This document shows positions 55,086 to 63,636 of a stretch of DNA of 64,000 bases, piece by piece. Below the pieces are notes generated by a model. It saw only the letters and a program-made list of their open reading frames with translations. It was not told the origin of the DNA and did no database searches. How positions within the stretch are numbered: the stretch's first letter is position 1; the number at the start of each line of letters is the position of its first letter. The stretch is from the NCBI GenBank assembly GCA_937879965.1, contig CALFMP010000036.1, positions 62,001-126,000 on the forward strand, given 5' to 3'. The position numbers were made by a program, and so were the translations under genes. Source of the stretch: QKMZ01 sp012965515 (GTDB taxonomy: Bacteria > Cyanobacteriota > Vampirovibrionia > Obscuribacterales > Obscuribacteraceae).

Positions 55086-55504
55086 TTTGAGTGTATTTCG
55101 AAAGTAACCGTTACTTCAAAGCTATGATGCTGGAGCCGATTTTTTTCCGTCCAGACGAAATTAAAATCAGACTCGAATTCTTGCTGCCAATCGGTTCCGT
55201 AGACAGCCGAGACTGCGATTCCGTAGGAATGTTTGTCGGCTATGAAATAAACATGAGCGCCATCAGCAAGAAATGGCTCTATCTCCATGACGCCCGTAAT
55301 TATCATACAAGCACAGAATCGTCTTTGATTTCCTTAGTTGTCTTGGTGACCCTCCCTGTATTGTGGTTCTAAACAAGGAAGTGGCAACATTGTGAATAAT
55401 ACGAGTTCCTACAACAACTGACTGTTGCCTCTATGGAACTTTTTTGTCAGGATTTTCCTGGCAAAGGCATATTAATATGCACGACTTAAGTTCGGCGCTC
55501 TTTC
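55086..55504. other. Intergenic region, possible small gene
   Basis: A 419-base gap upstream of the cytochrome c gene. A minus-strand frame at 55058-55306 (82 codons, MEIEPFLADGAHVYF...) looks mildly protein-like and would overlap the cytochrome c start, but has no family match or clear ribosome site. Probably mostly promoter. Confidence 0.35.
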
Positions 55505-56164
55505 CTAAAGATTATCGAGCCAGTTTTGGGCAACTGCGTATCGCACGATTTCTGTTCTTGATTCAAGTCCAAGTTTCTCCATTGCCCGTTGCTTATAGGT
55601 TTCGATGGACTTGCGACCGACGTTAAGAAGTTCGGCAATTTCTTTTCCACTATATCCCTGGGCTGTTAATTTCAGCACTTCTTCCTCTCTGTAGCTCAAT
55701 TCAATAGCAGTATTGTCTGAGTGCTTTGCTGAAGTCTTTTTTCTCAATGTTGCTGCTAGTTTTCCTGCAAGCATCGGATCGATATAGGTTCCACCTTTGG
55801 CGACACTTCTGATTGCATGTATGAGTTCTTCGCTGGTAACCTTTTTTACCAAGTATCCCGAAACTCCTTCTTCCAACATCTGTCGCAGGTATGCCGTTGA
55901 GTCATGAATGGTGAGAATCAATATTTTACATTTCGGGCTGAGCCTTTTGAGTTGAGCGGCTATTTTTACGCCATTCATTCCGGGCATGGAAATATCCAGA
56001 ACGATTACATCAGGCTGCAGTTTCTTGCATTGATTTATTGTCGTGACACCTTCTTTCGCTTCACCAATTACAGTCATATCAGGCTGCTCATTTATCAGCG
56101 CCTTGATTCCATCTCGTACGCACACATGGTCATCGGCGAGAAACACCCGTATTTTTGTACTCAT
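55505..56164 (-). CDS. NarL/FixJ-family response regulator
   Basis: 219 residues. Receiver with acidic pair ADDH, Asp57 in VIVLDISMPGMNG and Lys in VKKVTSEEL; C-terminal LuxR helix-turn-helix (LSYREEEVLKLTAQGYSGKEI, VGRKSIETYKQRAMEKL). Its start overlaps the kinase stop by 4 bases. With the kinase and qNOR genes it forms one operon, as in NreBC/NarXL-type control of nitrogen oxide or oxygen response. Confidence 0.93.
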   Translation of the reverse strand: MSTKIRVFLADDHVCVRDGIKALINEQPDMTVIGEAKEGVTTINQCKKLQPDVIVLDISMPGMNGVKIAAQLKRLSPKCKILILTIHDSTAYLRQMLEEGVSGYLVKKVTSEELIHAIRSVAKGGTYIDPMLAGKLAATLRKKTSAKHSDNTAIELSYREEEVLKLTAQGYSGKEIAELLNVGRKSIETYKQRAMEKLGLESRTEIVRYAVAQNWLDNL

Positions 56165-56847
56165 TGATTTTTATTCAAAGCAATTCTAAGAATGACTGTT
56201 GTACCTGTGCCCTTCTCTGAATCAATTTGCAGGTGACCACCTGCCATGTTCGCTCTTTCAATCATACCTAATAGGCCCAAGTGTCTTTCCGGATCAGGGT
56301 CTTCAATTGCTGACTTTACGTCAAATCCGATACCGTTGTCCTCGACTAAAAGGACTAGATCACCCTGATGCAATTCCATTATCACGTCCACACGAGTTGC
56401 TTTCGAATGCTTAGCAATATTTGTAAGCGCCTCCTGCACGACTCTATAAGCCATGCTCTGAGCAAGTTTATCGATGTTCGGCGCATGAGTTAATGTGCTA
56501 TGAAAATTGGCATCTATGGCGAAGCGCGCCTTCCAGTGCTCTACAAAAGTTTCAATTGAAGGGACCAAGCCTAGTTCGTCTAGGGATGATGGGCGAAGTT
56601 CCAGTGTCAAGTAATGAATGCGGTCATTCATCTCTCCTGCAAGTTTTTCAAGATCAATAATTGCATTCATCGCAGAGTTATTGCCTTCTACAGTGCTTTT
56701 CAATCTAGACAATCCTAAAAGAATTGCCACGACATTCTGCCCTAGAACGTCGTGTAGATCCCGAGCAATTCTCTTTCTTTCTGATTCTTGCGCTGTTGCT
56801 GCGAATTTCCCGGACCTATCAATCTTTGTAGTCGGCTCGGAAGTCAT
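56161..56847 (-). CDS. Soluble NreB/NarX-type histidine kinase without input domain
   Basis: 228 residues. HisKA_3 box ERKRIARDLHDVLGQ with His32, then an ATPase with VVQEALTNIAKHSKA (N box), VEDNGIGFD (G1) and GLLGMIERA. Only about 20 residues precede the dimerisation helix: no membrane helix, PAS or Cys-cluster domain, so the signal must come through another protein. 26 bases after qNOR. Confidence 0.92.
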   Translation of the reverse strand: MTSEPTTKIDRSGKFAATAQESERKRIARDLHDVLGQNVVAILLGLSRLKSTVEGNNSAMNAIIDLEKLAGEMNDRIHYLTLELRPSSLDELGLVPSIETFVEHWKARFAIDANFHSTLTHAPNIDKLAQSMAYRVVQEALTNIAKHSKATRVDVIMELHQGDLVLLVEDNGIGFDVKSAIEDPDPERHLGLLGMIERANMAGGHLQIDSEKGTGTTVILRIALNKNQ

Positions 56848-56873
56848 TGTTTCTCCTTACGTTCAATTATGCG

Positions 56874-59114
56874 TTAGCTCGTGGATGGTGCGTCTTGAGC
56901 TTTGCGTAAGTGCAGGGCACCACGAAGAACCAGTAAGACCAGCGGTAGAATTCCACCGACAACAAAGGTCATGTCTCCGATCACTCGCAGCCACGTAAAC
57001 ATCTGGAACTGGCTCGAATGAATGAAGTCATAGCTGCGCGCAAACCAGAAACCGTGCGTGTAGCTTGCAATCATCTGAATTACGCCTGCAGGGAAAATGT
57101 TCAGCAGGAGCATTAGCATTAGCCCGACGTTCAAGCTCCAGAAGGAGATCGCACAGAGCTTGTTGCTCCAAGCGTCTTCAGTCATTAAATATCGCGTGCA
57201 GAATAAAACTGCTGCCACAGCGAGCATGCCATAAACACCCATGAGAGCTGCATGACCATGATTTGACGTGAGATAGGTCGCGTGTTCGTAGTAGCTGACG
57301 ATTGGAGTGTTGATTAAGAACCCAAACACGCCTGCTCCAAGAAAGTTCCAGAAGCCAACAGCAATTAAAAACATCATTGCCCAATAGTGTGAGAAGTTCT
57401 TGATTGAACCTTCAACTTTTGCAAGATGTACGAACTTCCAGGCTTCCATTGTCAGCAATGTCAGCGGAACTACTTCGAGCGCTGAGAACATAGAGCCAAG
57501 CGCCATGTTAATGGCTGGCTGCGCCGTCCAGTAATAATGGTGCCCAATGCCGATGATGCCGCTGCCGAGATAAAGAATGATGTCTACATAGATTACTGAG
57601 AGCGCCGAACGTTCTGACACCATGCCGAGACTGCAGAAAAAATAGGCAACTATGATAGTGGTGTACAACTCGAAGATGCCTTCAACCCACAGGTGCACAA
57701 CCCACCAGCGCCAGAAATCGGCGACGGCGAAATTGGTTCCGGGATGATACATCATGCCGAAAGAGAAGAAGAGCGGAATCGCAATTACGCCATAGAGCAG
57801 CATGTATGGAAGACTTCCTTTGTCCTGCCCTTTCAGAAGTGGTGCAATACTGCGGAAAACAATAACCGCCCAAAGTACCATGCCAACAGTGAGGAGAATT
57901 TGCCAGAATCTACCGAGTTCTAGGTATTCCCAACCCTGATGTCCGAACCAGAACCAAAGATTGCCGAGCATGTTTTTGATGCCCATCCATTCTCCGCCGA
58001 TGCTGCCGACAGCAACAATCAGAATGGCTACAAAAAGGGCCTTTACGAGCCAGTGCTGAGCTTTAGGTTCGTTCTTTGAGAGCATCGCTGCCATGAACAT
58101 ACCTGCAGCAAGCCACGCGGTTGCAATCCAAAAAATCGACAGTTGTAAGTGCCAGCTTCTGGTGATGCTATAGGGCAAAATGTCGCGAATGTCTATCCCA
58201 TACAAGCCGCCCGCCTCAACGATGTAGTGTGCCGTCACCACTCCGAAGACGGTTTGGAAAAGGAAGAGTAGAACGACAACGATGAAGTATGGATATATAG
58301 ATGTCTGTGAGCGAAACGGTTTGAACGATTTTACGTTGTCTGTGAGCGTTGTCCCGTCCGGTGCCCAGCCGAGATTAGGAAATGCACTCATGAGAAACTG
58401 CGTCAATCCGATGCCGCCTACGAGCATGATCAAGCTCATGGCGCTCCAGAGAAAAATCTGCCAGTTGGGAAAGTTGCCGACCAATTCTTCGGGCGGCCAG
58501 TTGTTTGTAAAAGTGAAGTCTTTGCCAGGACGATTGGTTGAACACGCCCATGCAGACCAAGCAAAGAAGCGGGTCAGCTGCAATCTCTCTTTCTCGTCCT
58601 TTATATAATTAATTGGTAAAGGGAGTTTGCCGCCGCTGCCAAACTCTGTATCAAAATGCTTGATACTAGCCTTATATCCTTCAATTTGATTTTCAGTAAA
58701 CGTGAGTGATTTTGATTGCGCATCATAACGATTTTGTTTCAACTCAGACGATAATCCGGTCTTCAGTTCTCCTTGTTCAGCGGCGGACAATTGAGCGTAC
58801 GCTTTGCCGAATTTTTTTTGTGCTTCCCTTTCCAGCGCGGTTTCTGCGGCTAAGTGCAAATACTCTGCTGAGAAATCTGGTCCGTTGTATGCTCCATGTC
58901 CGAATACGGACCCGACATCCATCAATCCAAATTTCTGAAAAACACCTTGTCCGGCAATGATGTCTTCACCAGTGAAGATGGTGGTTCCACTTTGATCCAC
59001 TACTTTGTCTGGAATGGGTGGCGCTTGAGTACTGGTTTCGTGCCCCATGAAAATGAGTGTGGAGAAACCCATGATCAGTACGAAAAGGACGCTTAGTTTC
59101 CATCTCCAAGACAT
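56874..59114 (-). CDS. norZ: Quinol-dependent nitric oxide reductase (qNOR)
   Basis: 746 residues from ATG 59114 after GGAG. Membrane helix (about 7-27), then the NorC-like outer domain without haem-c motif (DIIAGQGVFQKFGLMDVGS), then 12-13 helices of the NorB fold: HLWVEGIFELY (metal-binding His and Glu), GHHYYWTAQP (His pair), and LTSNHGHAALMGVYG (haem ligands). Reduces NO to N2O with quinol and does not pump protons. First gene of an operon with a kinase and NarL-type regulator. No nitrite reductase in the window, so detoxification is likely. Confidence 0.95.
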   Translation of the reverse strand: MSWRWKLSVLFVLIMGFSTLIFMGHETSTQAPPIPDKVVDQSGTTIFTGEDIIAGQGVFQKFGLMDVGSVFGHGAYNGPDFSAEYLHLAAETALEREAQKKFGKAYAQLSAAEQGELKTGLSSELKQNRYDAQSKSLTFTENQIEGYKASIKHFDTEFGSGGKLPLPINYIKDEKERLQLTRFFAWSAWACSTNRPGKDFTFTNNWPPEELVGNFPNWQIFLWSAMSLIMLVGGIGLTQFLMSAFPNLGWAPDGTTLTDNVKSFKPFRSQTSIYPYFIVVVLLFLFQTVFGVVTAHYIVEAGGLYGIDIRDILPYSITRSWHLQLSIFWIATAWLAAGMFMAAMLSKNEPKAQHWLVKALFVAILIVAVGSIGGEWMGIKNMLGNLWFWFGHQGWEYLELGRFWQILLTVGMVLWAVIVFRSIAPLLKGQDKGSLPYMLLYGVIAIPLFFSFGMMYHPGTNFAVADFWRWWVVHLWVEGIFELYTTIIVAYFFCSLGMVSERSALSVIYVDIILYLGSGIIGIGHHYYWTAQPAINMALGSMFSALEVVPLTLLTMEAWKFVHLAKVEGSIKNFSHYWAMMFLIAVGFWNFLGAGVFGFLINTPIVSYYEHATYLTSNHGHAALMGVYGMLAVAAVLFCTRYLMTEDAWSNKLCAISFWSLNVGLMLMLLLNIFPAGVIQMIASYTHGFWFARSYDFIHSSQFQMFTWLRVIGDMTFVVGGILPLVLLVLRGALHLRKAQDAPSTS

Positions 59115-59324
59115 AAGGCTTACTCCGGTTGTGAGTGATAATGCGGACAAAAATGTCTCAAATTGATGTTAGCAGAGTAAATGTGACTTGCACTCATACT
59201 TTGTGATGATGCTACACCCAACAGAAGTTGTAGACTAGAAGTGCAAGAGAAAAGTCAAAAGCAAATAGGAAAAGGTCTAAGACAAAGCAGAGGCATTCTC
59301 GAATAAGCAACTAGTTTAGAAAGA
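59115..59324. promoter_or_regulatory. qNOR promoter region
   Basis: Upstream of qNOR. A palindrome GACAAAAATGTC lies at 59146-59157, 32 bases before the start, a possible operator. No gene seen. Confidence 0.4.
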
Positions 59325-59398
59325 TCTCAAAGCGATGGCGCCAAGAAAAGCTCTCTAGGAGCAGTCCAATTTCTCTATGGACGCCATCGCTTTTGAGA
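59325..59398. ncRNA. Long imperfect hairpin, possible structured RNA
   Basis: Arms TCTCAAAGCGATGGCG and CGCCATCGCTTTTGAGA (one bulged base) enclose about 40 bases with inner pairings AGAAA/TTTCT and GCTC/GAGC. No coding potential. A strong terminator-like hairpin follows 11 bases later on the plus strand. Could be a small RNA, or a 3' structure of the upstream minus-strand gene. Confidence 0.4.
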
Positions 59399-59409
59399 AA
59401 CGAAGAGCG

Positions 59410-59440
59410 GAAAGGCAGGCTTTGACCTGCCTTTCTGTTT
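59410..59440. terminator. Terminator hairpin
   Basis: Perfect GAAAGGCAGG / CCTGCCTTTC stem with a CTTTGA loop; the T-rich run is weak (TGTTT on plus). It follows the erythromycin-esterase-like gene by 42 bases and may end that transcript or the hairpin RNA. Confidence 0.6.
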
Positions 59441-59481
59441 GACTTAATACAATATCAATTGTGTTTGAAGAGCTCGTCGAA

Positions 59482-60837
59482 CTAATCGATAAGCTCTTCA
59501 ATTCTGTCTTCTCCATCAACCCATAAGGGAGTTTTTTCTAGAGGGGCCACCGCCTGCGTCTCTTGAAAGTGAATAATTGCGTCGAACTGACCAGTCAGGG
59601 TCGAGAAAAAGTAATGGCTAAATCGTTCAGTTTGGGGGATGTATAAAACTCCGATGGCACGTTGAAGGCGAGGATGCTTCAGTCCGTTCACGAGATTCGT
59701 TGCTTTCAGCGGCAGTATAAAAGCCGGCAAGTCTACTTTGTTGAATAGATGTTCGTAGCTTCCTAACATTCCAGGTCTTACGTTTTTTCGCTCAGCTGCT
59801 CCGCCCCAAGTTGATGCTGCAGTAACCGTTCCGGAATAACCACTAAAGCCAATCAACCTGCAATCATCGCCAATTTGCTGGCGAATCAGTTGCCCAACGT
59901 TCAGCTCCCCTCTTTCCGCCATTTCAGTGGCGCGGGCGTCTCCTAAATGCGAATTGTGGGCCCAAATGACTGCCTTCATCTGCTTGCCGGAGCGCTTCAT
60001 GTGTTCGCGCAATGCCAGAAGCGTTCTGACCATGTGGGTATCTCGAAGATTCCATGTACTCATGCGCCCTCTAAACATCTCTCGATAATAGGCCTGGGCA
60101 TGAGCGATAAGCACGGCGTTCTGTTCGGCGAAGAAAAACTCGTCAGACGCCACTGCGCCGTCTCTTTTTAGATATTCGAATTCTCGCTTTTGCAACTCTA
60201 CCAATTCGTCGATGATATTTTCCTCGCACGCTTTGGTCAGTCCCAAAGACGCTGCATAACCGTAGGCTTGCTCGTCATAACCGTAAGCAGACAAGCAGCT
60301 GTATCGCTCTCGCGCGCGTTTGGCGGCATCCGGATCAATGGGCTCCAGATACCTAATCACCGCATCAACTGAGCGGTAGAGACTGTAAAGATCGAGTCCG
60401 TAAAAGCCGACTTTCGAGTCATAGTCGGGTATTGCGCGATTATGGTCTTCAAGCCACTCAATAAAGGAAAGGACGTCTGCGTTGCGCCATAACCAGGTTG
60501 GAAAACGTTGAAAGTCTCGAAGCGCTTCTACCGCGTCTTTTGCGTTGCCTCTGCCTTTGACGTATCGGTTTACAGTAAGGGCATCTGGCCAATCTGCCTC
60601 TGCTGCCACTACGTTGAATCCTTTCTCTTCAATCAGCCTCTTTGTGAGGTCAATTCTTGTCTTGTAGTATTCATGCGTACCATGGGAAGCTTCGCCGATC
60701 AGTACAAATGATGCGTCTCCCACTAAATCCATAAGAGTATCTAGTTCGTGTTTTTCGCCAGTGTAGGGGATAGCGTGGCGTCGAACAACTTTGCTCAATT
60801 GAGCGTCCGGGGAATGCGGAGTTTCGACTATTTGCAT
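59482..60837 (-). CDS. Erythromycin-esterase-like hydrolase
   Basis: 451 residues of the Ere superfamily: IGEASHGTHEYY (catalytic Glu and His), EADWPDA, WAHNSHLGDAR (His). The fold links to EreA/EreB but many members in environmental bacteria have unknown substrates; resistance is not implied. First of the gene run rubredoxin-rhodanese upstream on the same strand; 24 bases from the rubredoxin stop, so likely one operon. Confidence 0.88.
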   Translation of the reverse strand: MQIVETPHSPDAQLSKVVRRHAIPYTGEKHELDTLMDLVGDASFVLIGEASHGTHEYYKTRIDLTKRLIEEKGFNVVAAEADWPDALTVNRYVKGRGNAKDAVEALRDFQRFPTWLWRNADVLSFIEWLEDHNRAIPDYDSKVGFYGLDLYSLYRSVDAVIRYLEPIDPDAAKRARERYSCLSAYGYDEQAYGYAASLGLTKACEENIIDELVELQKREFEYLKRDGAVASDEFFFAEQNAVLIAHAQAYYREMFRGRMSTWNLRDTHMVRTLLALREHMKRSGKQMKAVIWAHNSHLGDARATEMAERGELNVGQLIRQQIGDDCRLIGFSGYSGTVTAASTWGGAAERKNVRPGMLGSYEHLFNKVDLPAFILPLKATNLVNGLKHPRLQRAIGVLYIPQTERFSHYFFSTLTGQFDAIIHFQETQAVAPLEKTPLWVDGEDRIEELID

Positions 60838-60861
60838 TTTGAAAATTTCCTTGAAGAACTC

Positions 60862-61116
60862 TTAGCCAGCGCGTTTTCCTTTTAGTTGGCTATATATCCG
60901 TGCCAATTCGAGCTTGCTTATGTCGTCGCATAAAGTCACGGCTCTTAGATTTTTTACCGAAGAACTGCAAACAGGGCACCTCCACGTAAGTGGCAAAGCT
61001 CGAACGGGGGTGTTTGGCTGAACACCGTTTTGGGGATCTCCGTGCTGCTCGTCGTACACATAGATGCGGCAGTTATCGCAAAAATAATAATCAAAACTTT
61101 TTGCTCTGCTTCCCAT
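60862..61116 (-). CDS. Rubredoxin
   Basis: 84 residues from ATG 61116 after AGAGGA. Rubredoxin knuckles CDNC and CPVC bind one iron; the usual YDE..GDP..G segment is present. A 30-residue tail with one Cys follows. Small electron carrier, possibly for oxygen/NO stress enzymes. Between the rhodanese and esterase-like genes, all on the minus strand. Confidence 0.9.
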   Translation of the reverse strand: MGSRAKSFDYYFCDNCRIYVYDEQHGDPQNGVQPNTPVRALPLTWRCPVCSSSVKNLRAVTLCDDISKLELARIYSQLKGKRAG

Positions 61117-61168
61117 CTTTTTTTCCTCTGGTAAATGCCTTTTACATGACAATCTAAACTGATTCGCT

Positions 61169-61699
61169 CTATCTGGAATGCTGACAGTTCCACGGCATCA
61201 TGCGTAGGATGGTTGCCAGCCCGCAAGTGTTCATTAAAGAGGAGAACACCATGCCAACAGCAGCCACGACCGAGAGGAAAATCCAATTGGCGTTAATGCT
61301 GTATGAAAGAGCAATTCCAGTAAGAATAATTAGACCCGCGGTGAAGCGCACTTGGCGCTCGAGAGACCATACATGCAAAGATTCACCGTCGATTGGCAGC
61401 CCGTTTCTCGCCCATGCGTCCATGCCGCCCTTGATTACAAAAACGGACTGATAACCCAGAGACTCTAATTCCTTTGCCGCTACTCCAGCACGTTTTCCGC
61501 TTCGACATAGAAGATAAATGTCTCTATGTTTGTCCAAGGTTTTGGCTCTATTTGAAAACTGCGAGTATGGCAAGTGGAGCGATTTGTCGATCTTTGCTGT
61601 GTTTCTCTCGGAGTCTTCTCTAATGTCAACCAGTTGTAGGTGTTCTCCATCGGAGATTTTGTCGAAAACATCTTTGGGGCTTATTTCGCTAATGGACAT
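61169..61699 (-). CDS. Rhodanese-like protein with C-terminal membrane hairpin
   Basis: 176 residues from ATG 61699, preceded by AGAGGTG. Rhodanese domain (residues 1-105) with active-site loop LLCRSGKRAG (Cys70 region). Two membrane helices (about 118-150) form a DUF2892-like hairpin, then NTCGLATILRMMPWNC. Handles sulfane sulfur at the membrane. Confidence 0.9.
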   Translation of the reverse strand: MSISEISPKDVFDKISDGEHLQLVDIREDSERNTAKIDKSLHLPYSQFSNRAKTLDKHRDIYLLCRSGKRAGVAAKELESLGYQSVFVIKGGMDAWARNGLPIDGESLHVWSLERQVRFTAGLIILTGIALSYSINANWIFLSVVAAVGMVFSSLMNTCGLATILRMMPWNCQHSR

Positions 61700-61787
61700 T
61701 TTGCACCTCTGAGTGGTTTGTACCTTACTCGCTATCATCCAGGTTTCAGACCTTTTGGGCATGATTACAAAGGTCGGTTTTAATTCA

Positions 61788-62657
61788 TCATTTGGTATGA
61801 ATTGATTCCATATATTCCGTGGACTCTTTAGGCGTTGTGCCTGGGGTTTCCATTCTTTTCTTGCTGATTTCCGACACATGTCTTTTCAGTCCGCCTTCCA
61901 GCAAGTGTTTTACTTGCGTAAGAAATCTCGCGGCCTCACTTCCGTCTATACATCTTTGATCAAAGAGTAGAGATAGAGTCATCGTTGGACGTATAACGAT
62001 CTCTCCGTTTCTGACTATCGGACGATCTTCAATTACGCCAATTCCAAACGTAGAAGTGCAAACACACGGACCTGTAATGGCTGTGACACCGTATTTTCCG
62101 AGGGAGCTAAGACCAAAACTTGCTCGGGTTATCTGCAAACGTAGTCTTGGCATAACCATTGCCATTCTTATGATCAGCTGTCGAACCAGCCAAGGCATCT
62201 TGGAAAATCTGTGCTCTGTATTTAGCTCCGGCTGATTGACAATTGAATTGTCGGAGAATGTGATGAGTTCTTGCATGATTGCCTGCAGGTCCTTCTTGTG
62301 AGGCTCATCGATTGTCCCGAAAAAGACAGCGGGTTTTCCATCGACAAAGCGCTCAACGGTAAAACCTCCGCATATCCTCTCTAGAACAGCAAGGAGTCCA
62401 AAGGGCAAGGCGAGGCTTCTGGAGGCTGGGAAGGAAGCCTGAGCGGTGGCAATTGCTTTCAGAAATATCGCTGTTTCTGTTAGTCTGATGCCTTTTTTGC
62501 GAAATTCTCTTTTTAGTTCTTTTACCCATTCCATATCAACGTCGCAGAATACTGTCGCCGGCACTGCATCTTTACTGACAATAGTAATTAGATCCAGAAC
62601 ATTCCATCGGCTACGTTCAAGTTGTGAATATGTAAAAGCTGGTTCTGGTTTTTCCAT
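61788..62657 (-). CDS. E2-type acyltransferase-domain protein with altered catalytic His
   Basis: 289 residues from ATG 62657 (a GTG at 62714 would add 19). Catalytic domain of 2-oxoacid-dehydrogenase E2 only; no lipoyl or E3-binding domain. The active-site motif DHRxxDG reads FDQRCIDGSEAARFL: His is replaced by Gln. Thus it may not transfer acyl groups from CoA to lipoate. Also has AITGPCVCTSTFGIG for the core trimer. A separate function, such as a structural or binding role, is possible. Confidence 0.82.
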   Translation of the reverse strand: MEKPEPAFTYSQLERSRWNVLDLITIVSKDAVPATVFCDVDMEWVKELKREFRKKGIRLTETAIFLKAIATAQASFPASRSLALPFGLLAVLERICGGFTVERFVDGKPAVFFGTIDEPHKKDLQAIMQELITFSDNSIVNQPELNTEHRFSKMPWLVRQLIIRMAMVMPRLRLQITRASFGLSSLGKYGVTAITGPCVCTSTFGIGVIEDRPIVRNGEIVIRPTMTLSLLFDQRCIDGSEAARFLTQVKHLLEGGLKRHVSEISKKRMETPGTTPKESTEYMESIHTK

Positions 62658-62720
62658 GACTATGCGCGCATACAAAGTGAACTGGTTAAACAGGAAAGAC
62701 CCAGGTTGTTCCACAAAAAG

Positions 62721-62746
62721 AAGACGCCAGGTCTAACTGGCGTCTT
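62721..62746 (-). terminator. Rho-independent terminator
   Basis: Perfect 10-base stem AAGACGCCAG / CTGGCGTCTT with 6-base loop, followed on the minus strand by CTTTTT. The stop codon of a small frame lies in the loop. It ends any transcript from 62.9 kb before the E2-like gene. Confidence 0.75.
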
Positions 62747-62909
62747 CAGGCTCTAAGCTTTCGCTCTGGTGCCTGCTGCCCCTGGGGAGTTCTTCAATTC
62801 CACCCTGGGTTTCTCTTGCAATACTAGTGTAATACCAGTGTTCAATACCGGTATCATCACTAAGTATCATTCTGAGATCAGCCCTGGGGATTAGAGGCGA
62901 AAACGCCAT
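62733..62909 (-). CDS. Possible 58-residue protein
   Basis: ATG 62909 to a stop inside the terminator loop. Hydrophilic, no family. Its placement directly before a strong terminator suggests a real short transcript, but the coding claim is weak; the region could be an untranslated leader with attenuator. Confidence 0.3.
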   Translation of the reverse strand: MAFSPLIPRADLRMILSDDTGIEHWYYTSIARETQGGIEELPRGSRHQSESLEPEDAS

Positions 62910-62984
62910 GGTGGCTTGCTTTTCCACCAGAAATTCAGAGTGCGAATTGTGTCCACTATCAGCCGGGAGTAAAACCTACGGTGG

Positions 62985-63599
62985 ATGCTTTTGAGTCCAA
63001 AGCATCTGCACAATAGTTTTGCAGTGGGTCGTTCGTGCCGAGGTTTCAGTACGGTGCCAAAGTCATTTACATCTCAACTTTTGAGAACTCAATCTGCGAC
63101 ATACATTGTTGAAGTGGCGGTAATTCTCTTTGTCCTCTTCTTTCTTATCGCACTTCCTTTGGTCGACTTAGCTACGTTTACAATGCGTGCATCGCTTCTG
63201 TCTACATGTGCCAGAGATGCTGCTTTTCACGCAGCCAAAGCTAAGAGCTTTGTCTCAGATATTTCGTCAACAAATCTCTCCGCCAAAAGTATTGCGAACC
63301 GAATAGCGTTAATGGAAGCGGCTGCTTTTAGCGATATAAGCGTTGAGTCAGTGCAAACCTCAGTATTGATTACGAATCTCGACACCAAAGAAGTGAGCAG
63401 GCAACTCACCGTTCTTACGCTTGCACCTAACACAGATCAGTATGTTTATCAAATCGAAGTTTCTGTTACCGGCAGAGTCAAGCCGCTCTTACTGTTTAGC
63501 AAAAATTGGTTCGGTGATATTCCCGGTTTGACAGACTGGATTCCTGTCACTGTCCGAAGTCGCGAGTATTGTGAAAATCCCCAAGGCTTAATGCTTTGA
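62985..63599 (+). CDS. TadE-like pilus/pseudopilin protein
   Basis: 204 residues. One long membrane helix (about 42-65) preceded by QSATYIVEVAV, the TadE-type signature with Glu at +5 of the hydrophobic stretch. The periplasmic part is beta-rich. Part of a Flp/Tad-type surface pilus or related export locus with the TadG-like gene that follows after 37 bases. Confidence 0.75.
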   Translation: MLLSPKHLHNSFAVGRSCRGFSTVPKSFTSQLLRTQSATYIVEVAVILFVLFFLIALPLVDLATFTMRASLLSTCARDAAFHAAKAKSFVSDISSTNLSAKSIANRIALMEAAAFSDISVESVQTSVLITNLDTKEVSRQLTVLTLAPNTDQYVYQIEVSVTGRVKPLLLFSKNWFGDIPGLTDWIPVTVRSREYCENPQGLML

Positions 63600-63636
63600 T
63601 GATTCCGATTGTTTGAAGTAGGTCGAGGAAGTTCTT

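Noticed and set aside
55091..55372. 93-codon plus-strand gene
   Set aside because: No family likeness or ribosome site; lies over the upstream region of the cytochrome c gene.
59482..60837. Macrolide resistance gene
   Set aside because: Only superfamily motifs; many such proteins have no known antibiotic substrate.
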